DNA of 64,000 nt from Pisolithus tinctorius (lineage: Eukaryota; Basidiomycota; Agaricomycetes; Boletales; Pisolithaceae). A program made the position numbers and the translations under genes. Below, piece by piece: positions 46,696 to 58,211 of this stretch (positions within the stretch are counted from its first letter, which is position 1; each line of letters starts with the position of its first letter). The stretch is from positions 186,001 through 250,000 of the forward strand of contig JANFAH010000066.1 in NCBI GenBank assembly GCA_024663395.1. Reading direction: 5' to 3'. The notes under the pieces were generated by a model. It was given only the letters and a program-made list of their open reading frames with translations, was not told where the DNA came from and made no database searches.

Positions 46696-47929
46696 CATGT
46701 CCATAGAATGTACTATTACTGTTTCATTGTCGCCATTCCTGAGAATGATTATCCCCGCTCGCTTTTGCTTTACATGGTGCAGATATGGTCTCTCTGGCGT
46801 GTGCCATCCTATTGAGTCCAGCCAGGTGACTGCCCTTGCAATTTATAAATCCACTGGTACAGCTAAGCTAGTGCACACCAGCAGCACCCTCAAATCATGC
46901 ATGATATTTTCCACATATGTCCTGCACAATTGCAATGGTTTAACCCTCTGACCCAGGTTGATGCTGTGCAATCATGGCCTATGCCGCTTCATGCTGATGC
47001 CACCCGCAAATAGCGCTCGACGTTGCCCATTCTTGTCTATGCCACTCAATACTGGCGACACCCGACCCATGCCACTACCGTTCCCGTGTATGCTGCCAGA
47101 TGCCGTCGATACCCGCCCCCTGCCGGTACCTCATGTCCATGCCGCCAGCCCATTCCCGTCTATACAGCCGCTCGTTTCTGTCTATGCCGCCCGATGCCGT
47201 TACCCCATTCCCGTATTTGCCGCCTGATGCCGCCGACACCCGCCCTCTGCCGGTACCTCATATTCATGCCGTCACTCCAGTCTCGTCTGTGCTGCACGAT
47301 TCCGCCACATGCCAGCCATCTCGCTGGCTGCCACTCAATGCTGCCGGCTTCTGCTCTGGACTAGTGATTACTGCTCCCTTCCTGCTACTGCTGTGTCATG
47401 CCGGTGCGTTCTGCTGGCAATACATGTTGCACTCTCCTCACTACCCCACCCTGTCTCTATATGCAAAACTATGCTGATGCATACTAGTGTATGTGGCCAT
47501 ATGCTTTTGCATCTTCACCGGCTTACCACTTATGACACTGTCAGATGCAAGAAAATGCCACTTTTGCCTCAGTCATGCTCAGATGGTCCTTGCCACTGGT
47601 ACTTGCCACTCCAGTAATCCACCTGGCATTTGGTGCAATAGCATATCATGTTTCCACCATGTGCCGGGAGTTGCTGCTGTGTGCCGCTGTATGCCCCAGA
47701 CATACTGTGTTGTCATGTTGGGCTGCCCTATGTACACAATGCAGATCTAGTCTGGGCTATGCTATATATGTCCCTATGACATGATGATATTCTATTTGAA
47801 GCCTCTCCATGTGACACCTAAAAATATAATTGTAGCCGATTCTGGTGTCATGCATGACAATACAATTGTAGCCGATGCTGAGTGACACATGACAACATAA
47901 TCACAGCCGATCCCTATGTTACAGTGACA
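46696..47929. repeat. Subterminal C-rich repeats, right end of element 2
   Basis: 46980-47300 contains direct repeats such as GATACCCGCCCCCTGCCGGT / GACACCCGCCCTCTGCCGGT followed by ACCTCAT, and CCATTCCCGT units. 47810-47920 has three copies of an AATTGTAGCCGAT-type unit. No gene supported, although several frames are open. Confidence 0.7.
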
Positions 47930-48026
47930 ACTCATAGGTCGGCTCGACCTCCGCTGGCCCGTGTCACACGACCAATTGTCAACCTCCACTGGCCGTGTCA
48001 CACGGCCTAACTAGGTACATGGGCTC
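47930..48026 (-). repeat. Element 2 right terminal inverted repeat
   Basis: Reverse complement matches 32848-32950 (GCCAGTGGAGGTTGACAATT, ACGGGCCAGCGGAGGTCGAG). Confidence 0.8.
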
Positions 48027-48432
48027 TGCACCACTAAGTTTAGTAGCCACAACACGGCTGGCAAACTAAAACACAGTAAGTCAGACGGGCACGAACACAA
48101 CTAGAATATACTGTTGTGCCTGAGTGTCACTGGCATTGTCATCATCTTTGTCGGCGTCGAACGTGCCCTCCTCGTCGTTATCTGCATCCCCTTCATCTTC
48201 ATTCTCACTTCCAATGTTGGCCAATTGATGGAGGCGCTCGTGCGCGCGCTCCTTTCGGGCTTTGGTGTCCCGCCGCTGAGCAGCTGCATGCTGCTCATCG
48301 ACCAGCTGCTGCTGTTTTTCCGATGCCCAGCGGATCCGCCCACGAGAGGGTTCTATCCTGTGTGATTAGCACCAACCTCACCGATTTAAAAATTAAGATA
48401 ACTTACTGTCGCGGTTCTCTTGTCATGCGCAT
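48027..48432 (-). pseudogene. DUF6532 gene, 5' part, cut off by element 2
   Basis: N-terminal exons of the split gene: 48432-48407, 48357-48112 and 48057 up to the insertion at 48027. Phases fit with GT..AG introns of 49 and 54 nt. The product is hydrophilic and typical of the N-terminal region of this family: SRGRIRWASEKQQQLVDEQH, a Lys/Arg-rich helix, then a long acidic stretch (DEEGTFDADKDDDNASDTQ). The last exon reads HRVVATKLSGA and is interrupted by element 2 within the duplicated GTGGTGC. Joined to 32840 the frame continues without a stop. Confidence 0.85.
48028..48034. repeat. Target-site duplication, right of element 2 (GCACCAC)
   Basis: Partner of 32841-32847. Confidence 0.8.
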
Positions 48433-48806
48433 GCCGGCTTTTGGCAGAAGGTTGCATTGCGTGTGCAAGTAGCTGAAACTCGAGAGCGTGAACAACAATT
48501 ATGCGGGTACTACTGGTTCCGTACTCACTCCTTATATCCAGCATGCGGGTATGGTCTTGTTTGGTGGGATCAACGAAGAAAACGCGAGCGTGTCAGCGCA
48601 AGGACGATAGGACGATTGCAGGTGATATTTGTATCAAAAAAAAAAAAAAAAAAAAAAAAACAGCCAAACAGTGTCATCTTGGCACTCACTGTCCAATGAT
48701 CAGCTTGTCTGATGGATCGTTGATATTGAGACATGTCACAGTTATAGTAGCTGTCAGACTGTTAGCAAGTAACCTCAGCAGACGAGATGAAACGGTGTAC
48801 CTCACC
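48433..48806. other. Intergenic region with a 25-A tract (48636-48660)
   Basis: Between the divergent DUF6532 and Plavaka starts. 25 consecutive A from 48636, followed by CAGCCAAACAGTGTC. No inverted partner was found at the far side of the Plavaka gene. Confidence 0.6.
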
Positions 48807-51800
48807 ATGGCCACCCATCGCTGTGACTACTGCTTGAAAACCATTTCCACCGTTGCAGGCATCAAGCAGCACATTTCCCAGTCGGCTGCCTGCCAACAGC
48901 AATGGAAGCAAGTCCTGGAGCACACTGCAAGCACTGCATCTGTTGACGAAGACCATCAGCTTGATGATGGTCAGTTAGAGTACACGCCAAACCTTGCATC
49001 TGACTGGCACTACGAGCCTAGCGATGATGGGCTCAATCTTCTGGAAGGATCCTTGGTACAGCAGTTTCAGCCTCGCGCTGAACCTGAACGTCTCAATCCT
49101 CTGCCTAGACACGCATCAGTTGAAGACATCGAGGACGGATCTTCACCAGCCAGTGACGGATGCTTCATCGAGCAGTACGCAGGATTCGCCGCTCGAATCT
49201 TGGGCTCACGTGCAACAGCGTTCGAGGAAATGAAGAAAACTGAACAAAAAAACAACAATAATCAGTGGGCTCCTTTTCAGAACGAGAACGAGTGGGACCT
49301 GGCCCGCTTTCTGATGAAAAACATGGGTCAGACGAAGATTGATGAGTTTTTAAAACTCTCACTTGTATGTATCGGCACACTCACCGCTCTAGAAGATAAT
49401 GACATTACCATTGCTTGACACCAGGTTCATGAAAGTGGAGTCAGTTTCAGCAGCATGCATGCCTTCCTCAAATATGTGGACTCACTTCGAACTGGCCCGG
49501 CGTGGACTTGCGAAATGATAGATGTGGTGGGAGACACTGTGACTGAAGACGGAAGCTGGAGACGGGAACAGGTCGAGCTGTGGCATAGAGATCCAGTCGA
49601 GTGTGTTATGGAACTCATCGGTAACCCGGCCTTCCGGGATGCTATGGCATACAGCCCTGAGCATGCATACACGGATTCCAAAGGCACAAATCGTATCTAT
49701 GATGAAATGTGGACAGCTAATTGGTGGTGGGATGTGCAGGCAAGTGCTTACCTCTGAAGCTTGGGCCGAGTGAGCCTAACAAGACTTCCATCATACAGGG
49801 AAAATTGCCTGCCGGCACTACGGTCACACCTGTCATCTTGTCATCGGACAAGACCTCCCTGTCGATGTTCAGTGGGGATAAGAAAGCATGGCCCGTGTAC
49901 CTGACAATAGGAAACATATCAAAGGATGTCAGACGACAAGTTTCCGCACATGCAACGACATTGATAGGCTACTTACCCATCTCCAAACTCGAGTGCTTTG
50001 AGAAAAAGACCCGATCGCTGGCAGGATATCGCCTCTTCCATCATGCCATGTCGCTGCTCCTTCGACCTCTAGGTGACGCCAGTCGTAATGGCGAGGTCAT
50101 GATCTGCACCGATGGTTGTCTGCGTCGAGTCCATCCGATACTTGCTGCCTATGTTGCGGACTTCCCTGAACAATGTTTGGTAGCTTGTAGCAAAGAGAGT
50201 CGATGTCCGCTCTGTCTGGTTCAATCAAATAAACGAGGAGATCGCGGGGAATGGGCATGCCGCAGCATGGCTGACACACTGAAAACGTTGCAGTGAAAGC
50301 GGAAGAATGGGCAGTCTAGGAGGTTTGATGACGAAGGTTTGCGTGCTGTGTTCGAACCTTTTTGGAAAGACCTACCCTTCACCAACATCTTCGCCTGCAT
50401 CACTCCTGACATCCTCCACCAACTTCTCAAGGGCGTCTTCCATGACCATCTACTCCAGTGGTGTATCAAAATTATTGGGGAGAAAGAGATTGATGCGCGC
50501 TTCCGAACCGTCACCCAATACCCTGCTCTTCGTCACTTTGCAAAAGGAATATCAACAGTCTCACAGTGGACCGGCAAAGAGCACAAAGAGATGCAGAGGG
50601 TATTCGTGGGTCTACTTTCTGGTGCTGTTGACGAGCGTGTCCTTGCTGTCGCTCGCTCATTGCTGGACTTCTTTTATTACACACAGTTACAGCAGCACAC
50701 GGAGAAGACACTAAAGGCTATGCAAGACAGCCTTGACTCGTTCCACGACCACAAGCATGTTCTCGTCGAACTCGAAGTGCGAGAGGATTTCAACATCCCC
50801 AAGATCCATTCCCTTCTGCACTACGTGTCCTCTATACGAGCGCTTGGCAGCGCAGATGGCTACAATACTGAGTACCCGGAGCGTTTGCACATAGACTACG
50901 CTAAAGACACTTATCGGGCGAGTAACAAGCGTGACTATGTGGAGCAGATGGCATTGTGGCTTCAGTGGCAAGAAGCTATCCATTACAAGTCCACCTACCT
51001 CGCTTGGAGGCAGTTCAGGAAGTCCTCGTCCGCAGACTCGCTGGAAGATGGATGTTTTGGCAGCAGTGACTCTGATTCTGAATGGGGTGAGGATCAAGGA
51101 AGGGTGCGTGCTCCGACTGGGGTCAGTGTATTTGGCACATCCGCTCGGCGGGTTGCAGGTAAATTGATTTATGTTCATGCTTGCAATGTACTCATGTAGA
51201 CTGCAGAACTACCAGCCAATACCTGCTACAGAGTGACGAAGTTCCCTTCTCGCAGCCGACTTTCCATTGACCATATTCGGGCCGAATACAAAGCTGCTGA
51301 ATTCACTCCCACACTCGAACAATGGCTCTCCTCATACTCTGGTCAACACCGAGCTGTACAATTGACTGAATCAGATCGGTTCGACATCTACCACAATCTG
51401 TACGTCGAGACTGGCCCGAGCGTCATCACTGGCCATCAGGAGAGTATGCAAAAAATTCGCGCTATGCCAAAGGTCATTGGTCGAGGTCATAAGCCAGATT
51501 GCTCCGCTCGGTTTGATACCGCATTTGTGTTGGAGGAAGGGTGTCAATGCTCTACGCCCCTCGTTCCAAACAGTATGTATATCACACCGGTTTGCATCCC
51601 TCCACTGATGAGGTCTTGGAAACCCTAGGTGTGTGAGTTGCTCAAGTCCGGGTCATATTCAAGCTTCCTGATTACTTTGGTAACTATCCGCATCCCCTCG
51701 TCTACGTTGAATGGTTTACAGCGCTCCACCACCGTGATCCCGCCTCCGGTCTGTACATTGTCACTCGTTTGACACGTCATCATCGCCCAAATGTGGTGAT

Positions 51801-51957
51801 CATCAGTGCCGATTGTATTGTACGCGCGTGCCACCTGCAAGCGCAATGCGGGAAGGAGATCAATGCAGACTGGTCAGCGGACAACGTGCTGGACAGGGCT
51901 GCCGCATTTTATGTGAATTCTTACATCGACTTAGATATGTTCATCACATTGGAGTAG
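48807..51957 (+). pseudogene. Plavaka-type transposase with one in-frame TGA
   Basis: Plavaka transposases are CACTA-related enzymes of basidiomycetes. MATHRCDYCLKTISTVAGIK begins with a C2H2-like finger (CDYC ... H ... C). The body shows [60 protein letters not shown] (the SDKT catalytic-type motif), PLCLVQSN and FKLPDYFGNYPHPLVYVEWF. Introns lie at about 49369-49425, 49741-49799 (GC donor), 51160-51230 and 51572-51645. A TGA at 50294-50296 interrupts an otherwise continuous frame (TLKTLQ, stop, [14 protein letters not shown]) with conserved sequence on both sides. So either the copy carries one recent nonsense change, or the codon is read through or lies in an unrecognised intron. Confidence 0.88.
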
Positions 51958-52533
51958 TTTTTTTTTTTTTACCATCGTGTTGCACAACCCCACAAGTCAA
52001 TGAATGTGTGATTCAATATATGGAATGACTATGTAGACTACTGTAGCTCTGGAGGGCTATATGTTGTACTGTCATGCTGGTGAGTCTGTGATGGTTGTAT
52101 GACAGTCCACTGCCTGATATGACAGATGTGTTGTACTCCCCATCTTAAATTGACATGTCAATAGTGCAACAGAGTGTGTGCCTGAGACAACCTAGCACAA
52201 TGAAGCCTATGGGTGACAGTGTACCTTAGTGGCTATGCTACATATCAAAGTAATTTTCCTGATGTATTCTGTAAAGCCAGCTGATCTTTCGTTCCAGGTA
52301 CGTTCTATACTGTATCCCCGCACCCTGGAAGGGACATACTTGTAAAATGCCCCTATCGGCGGCCGATCGGGCACCACACACCGAGGCAAGCGAAAGCGTA
52401 GTAATCTTATCGAGCTGTAGGTTTTTACACCGTGTCAAGTCGTTTCTATCTATGTATCGTGATCCGTTTACATATTCTCCGCCACTTTGCACAGGCAGCC
52501 GCAGTTGCAACAATCCTTTGTGATCAGTTATTT
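51958..52533. other. Intergenic region, Plavaka to MATE 3' end
   Basis: Contains short repeats of TGACAGT/ACTGTCA near 52080-52220 that could be transposon-end remnants. No gene. Confidence 0.45.
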
Positions 52534-54889
52534 TTAATGTGCGCGTTCTTCGTCCATCGGGTTGTACCCTTTGTCCACGGCCAGACGCGCCACAACTCTC
52601 TCCACTTCCTTGTCCCAGTCAGTGGTAAAGCATAGGTACAACCCGATCGAAGTCGCGTATGCCATAGCGAGATTGAGACCCCACCATAAGCCGAAGAGCC
52701 CGAGGTCTCTCTTGAAAGTCATCCATAGGCCAATGGGAAGGCCTATAACGTAGTAAGCACTGTAGAAACGAAGAACGTCAGTATTGACAAAACCTAAATA
52801 TGAGAACCACTTCCCTAATGTTCAGCGTTGCACCCAGAACCTGGCATGATTCGATGAATAGAACGTCCGAAGTTAGGTTGCACAAAACATCTTACCTGCT
52901 TCCCCCGGGCTCGGAGTATACCACCAACTACCGCGCTGCTATCATCGAATATCTGCACGAGCGCAACAAGTGGAAGAACAGCGGCGACCAGTTCGATGAC
53001 CTCTGCCAATATATGTTCAGAGTACATCGCAAAGGGTGCTTTGGGCACTCATACCAGGGTCGTTGTTAAACAAATAACCCCACGATCGGCGGAAAATTAG
53101 CAGTGTGGAACTGTTGCAAAGATAACACATAAACAGCTGGGTACCAACGCCAATTTCTCATGTCACGCGAACCTGAAGAGGGTTACGAGTACAATGATAA
53201 GCAGGAAAGATGCTTTGACGACAGCCCTGGCGCGCCTCGCGTTCTGCTCTCCTAAGAGGTTTCCAATGCTGCAACCGGGATGCATTAAAAAAAAAGGAAA
53301 ATAACGGAACACAGAGGAAGCACCCACCGAACAGAAGTAGCGATGCCCAGAGCATAAGGCGCTTGAAAGAAAGCCGAGGAGGTCGTAATAAGGACAGACT
53401 GGGTCGCCAAAGTGGTGGGACCAAGGCTGAAAGAAGCTCAGGACTACGTGGAAGCAACTTAGTCACAAACTCACAAGCTTGCGGCGACTGTGACCGATGG
53501 TCGGCAGATATGAAGTCAGTAAAATAGAAGGAAATAGCCACGCACGTCCAACGAGTTCCCATGACCACCACGAGGACGCAAGTTGCCCTGTATTAAAGCC
53601 ATTTGTGAAAGAAGTCCAGATGCATCCGTGAGGTGCTCACCAACACCGCCAATGCTTAGTTTGGACAAATAACCCAAGTTCGTGAATGCCCTCACTGAGA
53701 TCGGATGCCAGGCGGTTCTCGGAACGAAGAAGACCCCATAAACGACAGATGCGACAGCCACAAAGTTGTAGGAAATCGAAGTTGCAATAGGCGCCCCTAT
53801 AAAGCCCAAGCAGAATGGCTCAGGTCCCCATACTGAACATTGTCAAACCCACGATCAGCAATAGCAAGTACCACACCTACCCAGAAGGTAATTCAAGAAT
53901 ATGTTAATTGGCGCAACATAAAGAATGATACGGGTTGGAACAGTAAATAGTCCTGCATGCATTGATGTAGAGAGTGGGCAATTTATCTTTTGGTAGCCAG
54001 TAGACTTCCATTTTACCTTGTGATTGAAAGTAACGTCTGGTCACAAGTGATTAGCGCCTATGGCATCCGCAGGGTTCATATGCCGTACCTGGATACACAA
54101 TTGAAAGCGTAGGCAGGGAGTCCTAACGATGCCCATTTCAAGTAGATGGCAGCCAGTCTTGCAACCTCAGGATCCTGATTCAATCCTACAAGGATGGGCT
54201 CTGCGTGGAACCATAATGCAAGCACGGGCTTAAGGGCGAATCAGTACACGAAGCAGATGGGAAATGCGAGTACGTACAATCAATACAACGGAAATCAGAA
54301 TACCTGTACTGGAAGTCAGTTACGTCCATCTATCACGTGCGTGAACTTACTCATCCGTTGGATCCAGAGACCGACTAACTGGGGTTGATCAGAAGTCCAT
54401 GCCGACGGAAGGACTGTATCGAGGGTGTTGGCCATTCCTTGAACGATACTTAAGCCGGTAACGTTAGCGGTCATGAAACCCAAGGTAGCGGCCGCAAGCG
54501 CGACTGTGGAAATATGCCCAATGGAAATCACCGTAGCCATCATCATACTGTATTCAAAGGCGTGAATCCTGCCGAGTTCGCGATCAATCGAAACCCCATG
54601 TACGGATCAAGCAAGTAACTGACCCAAAGATAGGGAGCGAATACTTGAGCAATATCTTCAATTCATCCCAGAACATGGTCCGCGCAGATGGAACCGCGGG
54701 AGAGAGCAGCGGTGTTGTCTCTAACGCTCTGCATGACAGCTCAGCACAAGTGCCACTCAGTGGGATGGTTGGGGCAGGTCTGCAATGGGTTAGTTGTGTT
54801 TGATAGTGATGGTCGACGGTACTGGTCACATGGTGAGCTAGCGCACCACGATCTTGTGGCGCAGAAGACGGGGTGCAAAGGACAGACAT
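52534..54889 (-). CDS. MATE-family efflux transporter, yeast Erc1-like (many exons)
   Basis: Multidrug and toxin extrusion transporter, a cation-coupled antiporter. The first exon has a ~85-residue hydrophilic head, then ERC1-like FWDELKILLKYSLPIF at 54624. Later exons give MMMATVISIGHISTVALAAA, SILISVVLI (a 26-nt exon), WFHAEPILVGLNQDPEVARL, FIGAPIATSISYNFVAVASV, LGPTTLATQSVLITTSSAFF with QAPYALGIATSVR, and IGNLLGEQNARRARAVVKAS, all MATE hallmarks. The last exon ends DWDKEVERVVARLAVDKGYN and a short tail (stop 52534). About 12 helices are expected. The start at 54889 (MSVLCTPSSAPQ) is a choice: the frame stays open to an upstream Met at 55060. Confidence 0.9.
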
Positions 54890-55753
54890 CGTCAATGCAG
54901 TGCCTGAGAAGTGACGCAACAGAACAACCGCAGTCCTGCAAACAAGCTGGTTCTCGACGCTTACTAGTGGGAACGTGCGGGATTGAGGGATCTGAGAAAA
55001 CCGTTGTGTGGAAGTAAGAAAGAAGAAAACAATCGCACCGTACTGCTTATATAAAGGCATTCACTTGACCACACGTAATGGCTGCGGTAAGAGATCCGAG
55101 CGGAGTATCTGCTCCATGACACACAGACTTCAACTCAGAAGGCACCAATGATACGGCTGACTTCGGTATTACGACTTTGAACTCCGGCCAGAACCTCTCT
55201 GAGAACCCCGTCAGAACCAGCTAGCACCAAACTGAAACAGCAGAAGAGGAAGCTGAAGTACTTACAGTACGGAGCCGAAGTACCAGTGTTGAAATACTAC
55301 CCATCATGTGACCGTATCGAGTCAGGACGGCGTGTGGTCCACGGACACCTGTTCAAGTCCTCCGCAGACAAGCTATGTGGATGCACACTTTGGATTGCCA
55401 TCGTATCGTAACGAGCTGCAGATTGACGACAGGGGCATGCGGCATACGAGGGGTGGTATCAACATCTTATCATCCTCTATAACGTCAGTGCCTGGTGGCA
55501 GATGCGAAGCTCCGCGTGATCACGATCCGATCGCGGCACTCTATCGATCACGGGTGTTTTCTGTCGCAAAGCACACTAACCTTTTCTTTCATACACAGTC
55601 GAGACCCAGCGCTGCGCTCCGCCCGTCCTTAAAGCTTAAAATGAAATGACAAAATGAAACCTTGGCATTTGCCGAGACAGACAGCCACGTGACGAACGCG
55701 TCGCGTTGTCTTTGAAACGTTTCGTGCGGTTAATTACTTATTACCCAGCTATC
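54890..55753. other. Divergent intergenic region, MATE (-) / exonuclease (+)
   Basis: Promoters of both genes expected. The frame at 55308-55649 has no recognisable content. Confidence 0.45.
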
Positions 55754-57843
55754 ATGGATGAAGTTCTGAACCAGAAGCCAATGATAACGGACGAGGAATC
55801 CGACTGGTCTATAGAAATCTATGAAGGAATGTACTTACCCAACAAAGACGCCGGCCTGAAGGAAAACAACAAACAACGAACTGCTCAAGAAGAGTCCGAC
55901 GCGTGCCGCAGGTTGAATACTGCACGGACGTATGTGAACCAAGGCATGATACGCGCTCTCCAGCAGCTGCTCAACTTCCTTTTGCCTATATACAGGCCAC
56001 ATCCATTTTTCCAAACCTATCGCACCCAGGCCGTTGGGCTGGTTCAAGGTGAAGCCAGCGTGCCACCCAGCAAAGAATGCGATGGGGATTTCACCCAGTT
56101 TGACCAACGTGATGCTCCCAAAGACACGGTCACGTCGGTGCACCCTGCCGCGGGGTTTTCCATGGCAGTCACTGAGAGACCAATAGAACGAAGCCGCCCC
56201 GAACCACCACCTCCACGCGCTTTCAAGTTGGCTAAGAAAGTGAACATCAATCGGTGAGTCGTTATATCCTTTCCAAATATGATGGCTCTCAGCATGAAAA
56301 AAGTGCCCATTCGAAAAAGCGTGCGGTTCGGATTCCCGAGAAGTCCCATGAGTCTTCTCGGGCAGTCCATCTTCCGATCAGGAAGCCCAGCCAAACTTCC
56401 AGCCCTGTGGAGCTGGTTCTACCATTTGCCGCACGAAAGCTGTCCTGTGATAAACCATCTAACGATGCGAAGAATTCTACCACTCCGACATACAGCTATC
56501 TCGATTACCGAAATCCACCTGCCGCGGTCCGCTATACGCAATGCGAGGACGAAGCCAACGATCTCGTACAGTCCCTCAAAAGGTGAGATATACATACATA
56601 TCCCAGAAATTATATGGCGAGGCTCTTTTTCGACAGTCCCTTGGGTTTCGATATGGAATGGCGGGTTATGTGGCAAGCGGGCGCCGCTGAGCGTAGGACA
56701 GCCTTGGTCCAATTATGTGACAACCAGACTATTCTGCTTATCCATATCAGCAATATGAAAAGTAACGACTTATCGCTTATCTTTGCGCTGTAACGACGGT
56801 GCTAACGTTTGTCCGTAAGGGTTCCCGAGGAAAGTTCTGGTATATGTTTCACCGTTCCTGGAGCGCCAAAATGTCATGTTCACACAATGCTAGGAGGTCA
56901 TAGAGCGTCCAAACATCGTGAAGACAGGTGCCAATATAAAGAGTACGTGGAGACCTCCAATTAGTCTGGGTATGACTCTCAGTATTGACGACAGAGGACG
57001 GTGAGAAACTCTATCGCGACTTCGGCATTCGCACACGCGGTCTTGTAGAGCTGGGTGCCCTTGCTGCCAAGGCCGATGAGAAATTCAAAACTGTGTACAA
57101 GCGGGAGGTCGTCAGTCTTGCCAAGATGGTCTCCGCATATCTCGGGAAGACCCTGGTGAAGAATAGCGTGCGTACTTCGAACTGGGAAGCGAAACTTACC
57201 AGCGAAATGGTAGACTGTAGGTTGCCGTAGACTTGCTTACTCCGGATCCACGAGTTCACTATTGCACATGCAGATGCCGCAAATGACTGTCACTGTGCTG
57301 TCATGGTCTATAATACACTCGTGGAGAAGGCAGCCGAGGAAGGGAAGCGCCTCGACGTTTCGATGTATTCCTTTGACATCGACCCACGCACCGTCAAATT
57401 GGGCGTAGAATCCCGTGCCACCGCCTGGGAGACAAATAGCAGCTCTAGCTCTTCTGTTACCGGGCCGCCTTCCTTTCGAAATTACTGCACACCTGAACCT
57501 GCTAGTCCACAGTATCTGCGCGCTTACAAGATGTGGTACGAGCATAAGACGCCCCTTGATAACATGTGTTTTGAACTAAAGACCGGCGGGCGAACTGAAC
57601 CCCTGAAAACAAGCACGGTGATGTCTGTATCACCCTGCCTCTCCATCTAAACCTTGTGCTGAAGTCCTTTCCCCCCTGTGTGACAGATCATATGTGGTAG
57701 GTGCACTGCAGGGAGATGCGTCGTTACCGTTTGATTTGCAAGAGTTGCGCGAATTGGTGCAGATGGAGGTCGGCAGCTGGCAGCGGCATCGTGCATGGAT
57801 CCATGAGAGAGAGAGGCGGACGTTCACAACGTCAAATATCTAA
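55754..57843 (+). CDS. WRN-type 3'-5' exonuclease domain protein (multi-exon)
   Basis: DnaQ/RNase D-like 3'-5' exonuclease resembling the exonuclease domain of Werner helicase, without a helicase part. Exon 1 starts MDEVLNQKPMITDEESDW and is followed by a basic, Pro/Ser-rich region (introns near 56254 and 56584). The domain starts YLDYRNPPAAVRYTQCEDEA; the next exon gives PLGFDMEWRVMWQAGAAERR, with the catalytic DxE pair. Then come EVIERPNIVKTGANIK, LYRDFGIRTRGLVELGALAA and YAANDCHCAVMVYNTL, holding the remaining Asp residues. The C-terminal exon encodes WQRHRAWIHERERRTFTTSN and ends at TAA 57841. Two junctions around 56810-56990 are uncertain. Probably acts in DNA repair in the nucleus. Confidence 0.86.
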
Positions 57844-57969
57844 ATATGCTTTTGTGTACGTTTTCAGCACTGACGAAGTGTAATCTACGTATCAAACGGA
57901 AACTACTTCCGTATCAATCGGACAGCGATATTGAAGAAAAAAAAATAGGAGCTTCTTCGAACTTGCAAG

Positions 57970-58049
57970 TGCCCACTGGCTGGATTGAACAACCGACCTC
58001 ATCATCGCAATGATACAAGTGATGCGCTCTACCACTGAGCTAAGCGGGC
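57970..58049 (-). tRNA. tRNA-Thr(UGU) with an 8-nt intron
   Basis: Minus strand folds as a cloverleaf: acceptor GCCCGCT/AGTGGGC (one G-U pair), D-arm GCTC AGTGGTA GAGC, T-arm GGTTG TTCAATC CAGCC, discriminator A. The anticodon stem CATCA/TGATG encloses CTTGTA TCATTGCG A. Removing 8 nt after position 37 leaves loop CTTGTAA with anticodon TGT. An intron at 37/38 is the standard eukaryotic position. The variable loop is AGGTC. Confidence 0.9.
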
Positions 58050-58211
58050 TGCGCATGTGCTGGTGTTTGTGCCGATGACTACGTCGTCGGAATTTTGGGA
58101 GACCTCCCGTGTACGATTGATCCCTATCGGGCAGGCGAGGCGTTCGCTGCAATCAGTTGGTTCACTCCAGGGTATCCTTGCTTTCTAGTCTCCCACTCAA
58201 ATCAGACAGAC

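Larger units (their letters stand above)
32848..48026 (-). mobile_element. TET/JBP-KDZ transposon, element 2 (15.2 kb), inserted in a DUF6532 exon
   Basis: Bounded by the 7-bp duplication GCACCAC and by inverted repeats of ~95 bp. It contains a TET/JBP gene, an unrecognised gene and a KDZ transposase on the minus strand, a divergent accessory gene (+), a Ser/Pro-rich gene (-) and a zinc-cluster gene (+). Removing the element with one duplication copy joins the DUF6532 exon in frame, which fixes the edges to within a base or so. Unlike element 1 it is rich in CpG, especially CCGGC. Gene order also differs from element 1, so it is a distinct lineage rather than a second copy. Confidence 0.88.

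Noticed and set aside
31364..48432. Treating the DUF6532 gene as intact with a 15-kb intron
   Set aside because: The element lies within an exon, between duplicated 7-bp sites, not between splice sites; host introns are ~50 nt.
55835..56143. Minus frame resembling a membrane protein opposite the exonuclease gene
   Set aside because: It is antisense to exon 1 of the exonuclease gene, whose spliced frame continues into a recognisable DxE domain.
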